Shown here one piece after another: positions 7,975-16,575 of a DNA stretch of 64,000 bases (positions are counted from its first letter, which is position 1; each line of letters begins with the position of its first letter). The notes under the pieces are model-generated. The model was not told where the DNA came from. It saw only the letters and a program-made list of their open reading frames with translations, and ran no database searches. A program made the translations under genes and the position numbers. This DNA comes from Fodinibius salsisoli. GTDB lineage: Bacteria; Bacteroidota; Rhodothermia; Balneolales; Balneolaceae. Location of the stretch: NCBI RefSeq assembly GCF_026229185.1, contig NZ_JAGGJA010000002.1, positions 124,001-188,000 on the forward strand, read 5' to 3'.

Positions 7975-9897
7975 ATGAGGACCACCTATTTTCTGGCACT
8001 ACTCTTAGCCCTGCCCTTTTTAAGTGCAAAAGCACAGTATAACACATCTTTTGACCCCACCGAGGCCCATTACCTTTGGCCCACGGATGCCAGTCACCAT
8101 TTAACATCCACCTTTGCCGAGACACGTACCGGCCATTTTCACGCCGCATTGGATATTAAAACCTGGGGACGTCGCGGCTACAAAATTTTTGCAACCCGGG
8201 ATGGCGTACTACACAGAATGGCTATTAAACCCAATGGCTACGGAAAAGTGCTCTATCTCAAACATGAGGATGGGGCGTTCTCTATCTATGCGCATTTAAT
8301 GAAATTTAACGATCCGCTGCAACAGTTGGCCGACTCCATGCGGGTAGCAAATAATTACCGGCCTCATTTTGATAAAGTAGTGGAGAATCAAAATATCCGA
8401 ATCCAACAAGGCGATGTGATTGCCTACAGCGGTGCTTCGGGCATTGGGCCGCCCCACCTGCACTTCGAATTCCGCACCCCCGACCAGGATCCATATAACC
8501 CATTATTGACAAACCTAAGCGTTCGGGATGATATTTCCCCACAAATTACGGGACTTTCGGTCGAGCCTCTTTCTCCAAAATCCTTTATAGAAGGTGAAAA
8601 TAGCTTTCACACCCAAGATCCCCGGTTTCGAAACGGCAAATACCAGTTCCAAACGGTCACCACATCCGGTTCGGTGGGCTTAGGCATCGATGTTTTTGAT
8701 CGATCCAACGGCGTGCATAACTCTTATGGGGTCTATGAACTTTCGATGTCGGTCGATGGTCAGCCTCGGTTCTATGCCCGCGTTGACAGCTTTTCTTATG
8801 AAGAAGATAATCAGATCTGGATTGACCGCGTATATCCCCTGTTAAGCCAGCATGGCCAGACCTATCAGCGCCTTTTTGTTGCGGATGGCAATACCTTACC
8901 CTTTTATCAAACCTCAAATAGCGGTGGGCGACTCCACCTGCCGCCCGGACGGCATACGGTTGAAATTACGGCCTCCGACTATTTTGGAAACAAAAGCACC
9001 GCCGTTGTTGATTTGGTTGTCCGGTCAGAAGTAAACTTACCATCCATCCAACCTGAGCCTCCTCGGGCCCCTACCAAAGTACCGGATATCAATATTGATG
9101 ACTGGAACTGGTTTGCCAATTGGGTAACCCTCCCCCAGGAAGTTTTCAGAGACATTACCATTGCTCTGCCGGATCCCTGGCATGCCCGGTTTTATAATTC
9201 TAAAACCAGTATCGAGCTAAAAAACCTGGATAATCTGTTCATGAATATTCCGGGCTATGGTCCCTTGGTTTTCCATCGGATGGTCCCCCAACATAAGGGC
9301 CTAATAACCTCCGTTGATCGAAAAGCAATGGCTACTTTTCCACGGCATGCTTTTTATGATACGGTATCAGTAGCACTGACAGCTAAGCAGTATAAACCAG
9401 ATTCGGTAAAAGTGACGGTTGGTCCTGAAGCTTATCCGCTGGATAAATCATATAAATTTACCGTTAAACGAGACTCTACTCTCCAGCATACCTCTAAGCT
9501 CTCTTTCTATAAATATAATGAACGCTATGATCGGTGGTATCCCATCGATACCCATTTTACTGAAGAGCATATTATTGGCAAAACCAATTCTCTGGGTACG
9601 TTTATTACCCGCCGCGATACGATGGCCCCAGAGCTGGATCAACCCCGGCTAAGTCGCCGTCCCGATGGCCAGTGGCTGGTTTTTATTGGGGTGGAAGACA
9701 ATCTCTCCCAAATTGATTACCAGCGATCTAAAATTTTGATCAATGGTAAACCCGGCTTTGCAGAATATGAACCCGAAGATGACCGGCTGGTCTATTACCA
9801 TCCTGATTTTGAACCCAGGTCGGCCATGAATATCAATGTGGTTGCTTATGATAAGATGGGGAATCGCGTCCGGAAGCAGTTTAAGCTGGGTAGATAA
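7975..9897 (+). CDS. M23 family metallopeptidase, secreted
   Basis: 640 residues. A signal peptide ends near residue 20 (FLSAKAQ). A LytM/M23 zinc peptidase domain at about 45-175 shows HAALD (H56, D60) and HLHFE (H161, H163), the expected Zn ligands and catalytic His. The remaining 450 residues are beta-rich and probably periplasmic binding or sandwich domains. M23 enzymes cut peptidoglycan cross-bridges or act as divisome activators. The unusual feature is that the catalytic domain is N-terminal with a long C-terminal extension; in most relatives it is C-terminal. Confidence 0.9.
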   Translation: MRTTYFLALLLALPFLSAKAQYNTSFDPTEAHYLWPTDASHHLTSTFAETRTGHFHAALDIKTWGRRGYKIFATRDGVLHRMAIKPNGYGKVLYLKHEDGAFSIYAHLMKFNDPLQQLADSMRVANNYRPHFDKVVENQNIRIQQGDVIAYSGASGIGPPHLHFEFRTPDQDPYNPLLTNLSVRDDISPQITGLSVEPLSPKSFIEGENSFHTQDPRFRNGKYQFQTVTTSGSVGLGIDVFDRSNGVHNSYGVYELSMSVDGQPRFYARVDSFSYEEDNQIWIDRVYPLLSQHGQTYQRLFVADGNTLPFYQTSNSGGRLHLPPGRHTVEITASDYFGNKSTAVVDLVVRSEVNLPSIQPEPPRAPTKVPDINIDDWNWFANWVTLPQEVFRDITIALPDPWHARFYNSKTSIELKNLDNLFMNIPGYGPLVFHRMVPQHKGLITSVDRKAMATFPRHAFYDTVSVALTAKQYKPDSVKVTVGPEAYPLDKSYKFTVKRDSTLQHTSKLSFYKYNERYDRWYPIDTHFTEEHIIGKTNSLGTFITRRDTMAPELDQPRLSRRPDGQWLVFIGVEDNLSQIDYQRSKILINGKPGFAEYEPEDDRLVYYHPDFEPRSAMNINVVAYDKMGNRVRKQFKLGR

Positions 9898-9915
9898 ACT
9901 TGTAAGCATTTATGG

Positions 9916-10046
9916 AGAGGGCTTGCAAAACCGGCCTGTCATCCTGAACGGAGCTAAAGGATCTCCCTTAAAAAGCTATAGGCGTTGCTTGGGAGACTCT
10001 TCGACAAGCTCAGAGTGACAAATTTTATGGTTTTGCAAAGGCCTCT
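9916..10046. repeat. ~131-bp palindromic intergenic element, copy A
   Basis: The outer arms AGAGGGCTTGCAAAACC (9916-9932) and GGTTTTGCAAAGGCCTCT (10029-10046) are inverted. An inner pair is also inverted: TGTCATCCTGAAC with its relative ending CAGAGTGACA, and GGATCTCCC with GGGAGAC. The inner TGTCATCCTGA...AGTGACA motif resembles a common Bacteroidota-lineage intergenic repeat. A second element with the same end sequences is at 56426-56560. Confidence 0.7.
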
Positions 10047-10123
10047 ATAGACTATCTCCCCGAACCTAATAGAAAGTACCGGAAATAGATCCAACTTATA
10101 ATGACCAACCCTTCATAGGCTCT

Positions 10124-10501
10124 TTAAATATAGGCCGTGCACCCGATTTCAACCTTGCAATTTTTGGGAAGCGTCTTGACGGCTACGGTCTCACGTGCCG
10201 GGGGCTCCGCATCAAAGTATGATCCGTAAATCTCATTAACCGTCGCAAAGTTATCCATGTCATCCAGATAAATTCCGCATTTGATAACTTTTTCGAACCC
10301 TGAACCAGCCTCCTCTAAAACGGCTTGCAGGTTTTTCATTACCTGTTTAGCCTGAGATGCTACATCTTCCCCAACAAATTCATTCGTCTCGGGATCCAGC
10401 CCAATTTGTCCGGAACAGTAGACGATATCACTATGAACAACCGCCTGGCTATAGGGACCAATGGCATCTGGTGCTTCAGAGGTATGGATAATCTTTTTCA
10501 T
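10124..10501 (-). CDS. ridA: RidA family reactive intermediate deaminase
   Basis: 125 residues, the normal length. The motifs are typical of the family: IGPYSQAV near the N-terminus, CSGQIGLDP, and PARETVAVKTLPK near 100-112, which carries the conserved Arg that binds the substrate carboxylate. RidA hydrolyses 2-aminoacrylate and related enamines made by PLP enzymes. Its ATG overlaps the stop of the upstream alpha/beta hydrolase (ATGA at 10501-10498), so translation is probably coupled. Confidence 0.95.
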   Translation of the reverse strand: MKKIIHTSEAPDAIGPYSQAVVHSDIVYCSGQIGLDPETNEFVGEDVASQAKQVMKNLQAVLEEAGSGFEKVIKCGIYLDDMDNFATVNEIYGSYFDAEPPARETVAVKTLPKNCKVEIGCTAYI

Positions 10502-11307
10502 AAATACTGAGAAGTCTTTGAATTAGATTTAGTTTCAAGTTGACGTAAAAAATCCTGTAAAATGGCAGCAAACTTTTCCGGATGTTCCATCATAGGAGCG
10601 TGCCCGCATTTGTCAATCCAGTGCAGCTGGGTATTAGCCAGCTTTTCCTCGAACATATAAGCGACTTCCGGCGGGGTGATTTCATCTTGCTTGCCCCAGA
10701 CTAATAGCACTTCGTGATCGATTTTAGGCAAAAACTTTTCCATATGATACTTGTGGGTATCCCGGGTTAGCGCCAGTAGCTTCGTTAACTTAGAGGGTGA
10801 CTTAACAACAGTCATTATTTCGTCCATAACGGTATCGTCAATTAAATCCTCATAAAAAGTAAGGTTTGCCTGTTTGCGAATAAAATCGCGATCCTTGCGG
10901 CGGGGAAAGGTAGAACCGAAATCTTTTTCGAGCAGCCCAGAGCTCCCGGTTAGTACTAAGGCCGAAACATCATCCGCGTATTTTTGTGCATAATCTAAGG
11001 CCAAATGACCGCCCATAGAGTTACCCAGCAAAATAGGATTTTTTATATCCAATGTCTCACAAAACGACCTTAGCCACTCGGTAAGACGACTGATAGAAAT
11101 CTTCCGGGCTTTAATTTCATAAATGGGGATCTTCGGAACAAAAATCGTATATCCCTGTATTCTTTTAAGAAGAGGGTCATAATTACTCAAACCCCCAAAC
11201 ATACCATGCAAAAAAATCAGGTTCTGCTTATTTGATGTTTCGGATGAAATATGCAAATATTCAAAACCGTCTTTTTTGTTAACGTCAAAGTCACTGGATC
11301 CAAACAT
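10498..11307 (-). CDS. Alpha/beta hydrolase
   Basis: 269 residues without signal peptide. The HLHG-like oxyanion segment is FLHGMFGG (near 32-39), the nucleophile elbow is GNSMGG with S97, the acid is D208 (WGKQDE) and the histidine is H236 (CGHAPMMEHP). The triad is complete. The DEITPP and EHPEKF segments resemble the MhpC/BphD-like esterase branch, but the substrate cannot be read. It overlaps ridA by 4 bp. A 10-bp inverted repeat (11352-11383) lies in the divergent region upstream. Confidence 0.9.
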   Translation of the reverse strand: MFGSSDFDVNKKDGFEYLHISSETSNKQNLIFLHGMFGGLSNYDPLLKRIQGYTIFVPKIPIYEIKARKISISRLTEWLRSFCETLDIKNPILLGNSMGGHLALDYAQKYADDVSALVLTGSSGLLEKDFGSTFPRRKDRDFIRKQANLTFYEDLIDDTVMDEIMTVVKSPSKLTKLLALTRDTHKYHMEKFLPKIDHEVLLVWGKQDEITPPEVAYMFEEKLANTQLHWIDKCGHAPMMEHPEKFAAILQDFLRQLETKSNSKTSQYL

Positions 11308-11351
11308 ACGTTATCCTTAAATCTGTTAATTGAAATAATGAGTACAGAAGC

Positions 11352-11383
11352 GCAATATAATAATTTCTAATCGATTATATTGC
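11352..11383. promoter_or_regulatory. Perfect inverted repeat, possible operator between divergent genes
   Basis: GCAATATAAT (11352-11361) and ATTATATTGC (11374-11383) are perfect inverted copies with a 12-nt spacer, centres about two helical turns apart. They lie in the 152-bp space between the divergent alpha/beta hydrolase and TPR lipoprotein genes. This could be a dimer-binding operator; the lack of a T tract argues against a terminator. Confidence 0.4.
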
Positions 11384-11459
11384 AGAAAGGGCTATATATG
11401 TTTACTTTCCCTTTTCATCTTACTGGATTTTAAATTGAATACAATAGAAATATAACATC

Positions 11460-12773
11460 ATGTTCACAAATAAATTGCCACATCTACTTCTCACACTGCT
11501 TATCGGCATCTTGATAGGCTGTGGAAGCTCTAATCCTTTAGCTGATAAAGCACAATCGAATATTGAAAGCCAAAATTTTGAATCTGCGCTTGCAGCTGCA
11601 GAGGAATCTATTCAAACAAATCCACAGGATCCTCTGGGCTACTATTATAAAGGAGTTGCATTAGGTGAAATTGCCGGTGCCAAAGAAGATCCCGCTACCC
11701 GGACCGAAACCTATAAAGAGATGAATGCAGCCTTTGATCAGGCCAAAGCAATTGCAGATACTTCTGAAAGCGTGCCCGGTGAAATTGAACGCATCAACTC
11801 TGTGAAGCAAGTATTGTGGCAAACCGAACATAACCGAGCTGTAAAACTCGCCACAGACGACAGCTTAAAGAATGCTGTTGATCAGCCCTTGGTAAAGTCA
11901 ATGGCTCACTTGAAAAATGCTACTACAATTCAGCCAGACAGCGCCCTCTCCTGGAGCGTACTTTCCCAGGTTTCTGCTATGAACAAAAGTTACGAAGAGG
12001 CTGCCAACGCTCAGAAAAAATATTTGTCTATTGCGGTAGATACGACGCTTAAGCCCAACGATTATCTACAACTGGCCAGTTATTACTACCAGATGGATAA
12101 CCAGCAAGAAATAGTTACTGTTCTGGAAGGTGCTCAGGAACAGTTTCCTGAAAACCAAGAAATTGTTTCAAATTTAGCGGATGCTTACCAACGGATTGGT
12201 GAATCCGAGAAGGCTATTGCATCAGTAGAACAGCTTGTAGAACAACAGCCTGACAACCCCCAATATCGACTTGTCCTCGGTACAAAGATATATCAGCAGG
12301 CCTTGGTTTATAATGACAGCCTTTCACAAAATAGCAATAAACTTTTTGAGCTTAGGCGGCAGGAAGATAGCGATGCTCAAAGCGTGCAGCAGCAAATCCA
12401 ACAGCTGGAGCAGAAAAACGAACAACTGAGAACCAAAGTAAATAGTCTGACCGACCGGGCAGAGGAAGAGCTTAATACCGTGCTTGAATATCGTCCTAAT
12501 GATGATGCTGCGTACAACACGCTCGGCATTATTTATCAAAACAGAGCGAAAGCTATTTTTGATAAGCGAAACAATACGACCGATAACGCCGAAGCAGCTA
12601 AGCTGGACAAGCAGGGACAAGAACTGCTGAAAAAAGCGTTAGAGAACTATGAGAAAGCTACAGAAATCAAGCCTGATAATAAGGAATACTGGAAAAGTCT
12701 GTTCAGCATTTATACTGCTTTAGGTATGGATGAAAAAGCGCAGGAAGCAATGCAAAAAGCAGGAATGCAATAA
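11460..12773 (+). CDS. TPR-repeat lipoprotein (first of a tandem pair)
   Basis: 437 residues. The lipobox is LIGC with the lipidated Cys at 21, followed by GSSN, which fits export to the periplasm or outer membrane. TPR-like helical repeats fill the chain, for example FESALAAAEESIQTNPQDPLGYYYKGVAL near 40-68 and the final YEKATEIKPDNKEYWKSL. A coiled-coil-prone Gln/Glu-rich insert lies near 300-330. It is a scaffold protein of unknown partner. The next gene, 21 bp downstream, is a paralog: both have Cys21 and share the segment WxxEHN(R/Q)(A/G)(V/I)K. Confidence 0.85.
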   Translation: MFTNKLPHLLLTLLIGILIGCGSSNPLADKAQSNIESQNFESALAAAEESIQTNPQDPLGYYYKGVALGEIAGAKEDPATRTETYKEMNAAFDQAKAIADTSESVPGEIERINSVKQVLWQTEHNRAVKLATDDSLKNAVDQPLVKSMAHLKNATTIQPDSALSWSVLSQVSAMNKSYEEAANAQKKYLSIAVDTTLKPNDYLQLASYYYQMDNQQEIVTVLEGAQEQFPENQEIVSNLADAYQRIGESEKAIASVEQLVEQQPDNPQYRLVLGTKIYQQALVYNDSLSQNSNKLFELRRQEDSDAQSVQQQIQQLEQKNEQLRTKVNSLTDRAEEELNTVLEYRPNDDAAYNTLGIIYQNRAKAIFDKRNNTTDNAEAAKLDKQGQELLKKALENYEKATEIKPDNKEYWKSLFSIYTALGMDEKAQEAMQKAGMQ

Positions 12774-12794
12774 ACCATACTTTCCTTAACCTTT

Positions 12795-14027
12795 ATGATT
12801 TATTCATACACCCGAATAGCAAGCCTTGCGCTTGCATTCGGGTTCTTTTTTGGATGCTCAGTTATAAAAAATAGTTCTAATACCTCCTCCGGTCCCATAG
12901 CTGGGGACCTGACAAAGCAGCAGTTGGCAAAGCGTTTGGATGCTATTCAAAATGAACTTGGTGATACTCCGAATAATCCAAAACTGTACTACGAAAAGGG
13001 ACTTCTGTTAACAAAGTGGACTCAAAAAAAGCAACAGCCCTCCCAGCGGACCCCTCTTTACAGAGAAGCCGATAAGGCCCTGTTTACTGCTGACAGTTTA
13101 ATAGACCACTCTCCAACTGCTAAAATTGACTCCAGTATACAGACAGATCAGTTGCGAAGAGTAGCCTGGACTAACGAACATAATCAGGGCATTAAGGTGT
13201 CTCAAAATGCGCGATCGAAGAATGATTTCTTACGGTCAGCAACCCATTTTAGCAATGCTGCGGCTATCATGCCAGATAGCGTTACCTCATACCAAAAGGC
13301 TGGCGAGGCTTTTTATAATGCGGACTCTCTCCCAGAAGCCATCCAGATACTTGAAAATGCCCGCAGACATATTGATCCACTGCCGGTAGAACTTCTGGAA
13401 TCGCTCGGCTATCTGTACCTGGAAACAGACAACGCCGACCAAGCCGTGCCCGTATTTGAGAAAGCTCGTACACTGGATCAACGAAACTTTAACATTATGC
13501 ACGGCTTATCAAATGCCTATATCCGATCGGGGCGTCATCAAAAAGCTATTACATTGTTGCAGCTATTAACAGAGCGGCAACCTAATAATACCACCTATCA
13601 ACTGGCTCTTGGAGCTCAGCTTTATGAAGCAGGCAACGATCAACTCAAATTGCTAGTCAATAATCTAAATGACCAGCAAAAATTTGAGGAACAGTTCTTT
13701 ACAGTAGCAAACTCCTTTATGGATCGAGCCGAAGAGCAGTACAATGCTATTGTAGGGGAAAAATCTTCCAATAAAGAAATTATTACCACGGTGGCCCAGT
13801 TTCATCAAAACAGGGCAGCACAGTATCAAAAATTATTACCTTACCTGCCTTCATCAAAAAAGAAGAATATAGCATCTATTATTGAGCGAAGTATTTCAGC
13901 TTCTATTCCTCTGCTGCAACAACTGGCCAAACAAAACCCCAGCGACCAAGTTTGGCAAAGTCTATACCAGGCTTATAACTATCTGGGAATGCAGGAGGAA
14001 GCACAGAAAGCAAAAGCCAATATTTAA
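12795..14027 (+). CDS. TPR-repeat lipoprotein (second of a tandem pair)
   Basis: 410 residues with lipobox FFGC (Cys21) and a Ser/Asn-rich linker. TPR units are visible, such as YQKAGEAFYNADSLPEAIQILENARRHI and LLESLGYLYLETDNADQAVPVFEKA. Order of elements and the MDRAEEQYNAIV segment match the preceding gene, so an old tandem duplication is likely. It starts 21 bp after that gene and ends 13 bp before a PLP-enzyme gene, which suggests one operon of three. Function unknown. Confidence 0.83.
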   Translation: MIYSYTRIASLALAFGFFFGCSVIKNSSNTSSGPIAGDLTKQQLAKRLDAIQNELGDTPNNPKLYYEKGLLLTKWTQKKQQPSQRTPLYREADKALFTADSLIDHSPTAKIDSSIQTDQLRRVAWTNEHNQGIKVSQNARSKNDFLRSATHFSNAAAIMPDSVTSYQKAGEAFYNADSLPEAIQILENARRHIDPLPVELLESLGYLYLETDNADQAVPVFEKARTLDQRNFNIMHGLSNAYIRSGRHQKAITLLQLLTERQPNNTTYQLALGAQLYEAGNDQLKLLVNNLNDQQKFEEQFFTVANSFMDRAEEQYNAIVGEKSSNKEIITTVAQFHQNRAAQYQKLLPYLPSSKKKNIASIIERSISASIPLLQQLAKQNPSDQVWQSLYQAYNYLGMQEEAQKAKANI

Positions 14028-14040
14028 TATACCTTAGATT

Positions 14041-15180
14041 ATGAAATTCAATACCAAAACCATACATGCCGGTCAAAAGCCGGAAGAAACGTCGGGTGCA
14101 GTTATGCCCCCCATTTTTCAAACCTCTACATATGCCCAGCAAGCACCGAATGTGAACAAGGGATATGATTATGCACGGGTTGGAAATCCTACACGGACGG
14201 CCCTTGAAAAACTGATCGCCGGGCTTGAAGATGCCGATGAATGTGCCTGCTTTGCCAGTGGCTGTGCAGCTATGGATGCCGTCTTAAAGATGTTTCGCCC
14301 CGGGGACCACATCATTGCATCCAATGATCTTTACGGCGGATCTTACCGCCTTTTTACGAAAGTCTTTGAACCTATGGGCATCGACTTCAGCTTTATTGAT
14401 ATGACCTCCATGCAGGCTGTCCAGAAAGCTCGTACGGAGCAAACTAAACTGCTATGGATAGAAACCCCCACCAATCCCCTGTTGCGCATTGTAGATATTG
14501 AAAAGCTTACTTCTTTTGCCCGTGAGCATGATATGCTTTCGCTGGTAGACAATACCTTTGCCTCTCCCTACCTGCAGCAACCGTTAAATTTGGGAGCCGA
14601 CATGAGCCTCCATTCCACCACCAAATACCTGGGGGGGCATTCGGATGTGATTGGTGGGGCCGTGGCTACCTCAAACAGTGAAGTGATGGAGCAGATCCGT
14701 TTCCAGGTTAAAACTACCGGAGCTGTACCTGGCCCAATGGATTGCTATTTAACCCTGCGTGGAATTAAAACACTCTCTGTTCGTGTTCAACAGTCTGTAG
14801 AAAATGCCAAAAAGGTCGCTACCTTTCTGGATAAACATGCTCAGGTCGATCGGGTTATTTACCCTGGTCTTGAAAGCCATGAACAGCACGAGATTGCAAA
14901 AAAACAGATGAAAGACTTTGGAGCAATGGTTTCTTTTTCTCTGAAGGATGATTCCCAGGAAAAAGCCCAGGAATTTATGAGCCGAACCTCTATTTTCACC
15001 CTCGCGGAAAGCCTTGGCGGTGTTGAATCACTGGTCAGCCACCCGGCCTCGATGACTCATGGTTCCATTCCTAAAGAAGTTCGTGAGAAAGCCGGGCTTA
15101 AAGATTCATTAATTCGTCTATCCGTGGGTATTGAAGATGCTGACGACCTGGTTGATGATTTAGCACAAGCTTTTGAGTAA
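14041..15180 (+). CDS. Trans-sulfuration PLP enzyme (cystathionine gamma-synthase/lyase family)
   Basis: 379 residues with the Cys/Met-metabolism PLP fold: TKTIHAGQ start, YDYARVGNPTR (near 42-52), FASGCAAMDAV, LVDNTFASPYLQQPL with D170, and the PLP lysine K195 in HSTTKYLGGHSD. The family makes or breaks cystathionine in methionine and cysteine interconversion. Sequence alone does not let me separate synthase (MetB) from gamma-lyase. Length is normal for the family. It follows the TPR lipoproteins by 13 bp and precedes a thiolase by 44 bp. Confidence 0.92.
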   Translation: MKFNTKTIHAGQKPEETSGAVMPPIFQTSTYAQQAPNVNKGYDYARVGNPTRTALEKLIAGLEDADECACFASGCAAMDAVLKMFRPGDHIIASNDLYGGSYRLFTKVFEPMGIDFSFIDMTSMQAVQKARTEQTKLLWIETPTNPLLRIVDIEKLTSFAREHDMLSLVDNTFASPYLQQPLNLGADMSLHSTTKYLGGHSDVIGGAVATSNSEVMEQIRFQVKTTGAVPGPMDCYLTLRGIKTLSVRVQQSVENAKKVATFLDKHAQVDRVIYPGLESHEQHEIAKKQMKDFGAMVSFSLKDDSQEKAQEFMSRTSIFTLAESLGGVESLVSHPASMTHGSIPKEVREKAGLKDSLIRLSVGIEDADDLVDDLAQAFE

Positions 15181-15224
15181 CTTATGACATAGACACTCAT
15201 ATTAACGCTTAACCACTTTCTGTT

Positions 15225-16406
15225 ATGAAAAATGTAGTCATTGTAGAAGCCAAACGAACCCCCATTGGATCATTTGGCGGTAGTTTATCTTCATTTTCTG
15301 CTCCCGAGTTGGGGGCCACAACGATTACGGAAGTCATCAAGAGGGCAGGTATTAAACCCGACGATGTACAGGAAGTGGTATTCGGCAATGTACTTACTGC
15401 TGGTATTGGTCAGGCCCCGGCCAGGCAGGCTGCCCTTAAAGCCGGACTTTCGGAATTGACGCCCGCCACAACTATCAATAAAGTCTGCGCATCAGGAATG
15501 AAGGCTGTAATGATTGCTGCCAATCAAATACAGCTGGGCGAAGCTGATGTCATTGTAGCCGGTGGTATGGAAAGCATGAGCAATGTGCCCTATTACCTCA
15601 ATAAGCATCGGTTCGGTTCCAAACTCGGGCACGCTCAAGCTGAAGACGGCATCCTCAAAGATGGTTTATGGGATGTCTATAACGACTTCCATATGGGTAA
15701 TGCAGCCGAGATCTGTGCGAAAGAGTGTAACATAAGCCGCGAAGAGCAGGATAAGTTTGCCATCACTTCTTATAAAAGAGCCATTAAAGCTCATGAAGAA
15801 GGATATTTTGATGATGAGATCATTGAGATGAAAGTAACCGACCGCAAAGGCAATGTGACTAAGGTTAAAATGGATGATGAATTAAAGCGGGTTAACTTTG
15901 ATAAAATCCCCAATCTGCGACCCGTTTTTGATAAAGAAGGTACGGTAACACCGGCTAATGCCAGCAGCATCAACGATGGGGCTGCCGCTCTTTTATTAAT
16001 GAGTGAAGAAAAAGCGCAAAAACTGGGAGTAAAACCGATGGCACGTATCTTAAGCCAGGCAAGCGCTGCCAAGAAGCCCGAGTGGTTTACGACCGCTCCG
16101 GCTGATGCGATGCCCAAGGCCCTAACACGCGCCGACCTGGATAAAGATAAGGTAGACCTTTTTGAAATAAATGAGGCTTTCTCAGTAGTTTCATTAGCAA
16201 ATAATAAAATCATGGAACTTAATCCCGACAAAGTAAACATAAGAGGAGGAGCTGTTAGCATAGGTCATCCTATTGGATGCTCGGGAGCTCGTATCATGGT
16301 TACGCTAATCCACGCTTTGAAGAAAACAGGCGGTACTTTTGGATGCGCTGGCATTTGTAATGGCGGCGGTGGAGCTTCTGCTATGGTTATAGAAATGCAC
16401 GGCTAA
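15225..16406 (+). CDS. Acetyl-CoA acetyltransferase (thiolase)
   Basis: 393 residues, the full thiolase length. Active-site residues are all visible: C88 in NKVCASGMKAV, H348 in SIGHPIGCSGAR and C378 in CAGICNGGGGAS. It starts VVIVEAKRTPIGSFGG as in AtoB/PhaA. It condenses two acetyl-CoA to acetoacetyl-CoA or runs the reverse thiolysis. No beta-oxidation partner is adjacent, so biosynthetic and degradative roles cannot be separated. Confidence 0.95.
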   Translation: MKNVVIVEAKRTPIGSFGGSLSSFSAPELGATTITEVIKRAGIKPDDVQEVVFGNVLTAGIGQAPARQAALKAGLSELTPATTINKVCASGMKAVMIAANQIQLGEADVIVAGGMESMSNVPYYLNKHRFGSKLGHAQAEDGILKDGLWDVYNDFHMGNAAEICAKECNISREEQDKFAITSYKRAIKAHEEGYFDDEIIEMKVTDRKGNVTKVKMDDELKRVNFDKIPNLRPVFDKEGTVTPANASSINDGAAALLLMSEEKAQKLGVKPMARILSQASAAKKPEWFTTAPADAMPKALTRADLDKDKVDLFEINEAFSVVSLANNKIMELNPDKVNIRGGAVSIGHPIGCSGARIMVTLIHALKKTGGTFGCAGICNGGGGASAMVIEMHG

Positions 16407-16575
16407 TGCCTTAAGACTCAACCGGAGGTTGGAATTTCCATTATCCTGTCTTATTATTCCTGCTGGTAGCATTTTACAGTATCTAAATTATTGCATTTAA
16501 GCTGGTAAATAAGCAAATTCAAGAGAGAGGCTGAGTTATTTTCTCTGGTTATAATGATTTTCATATCTAATACCG

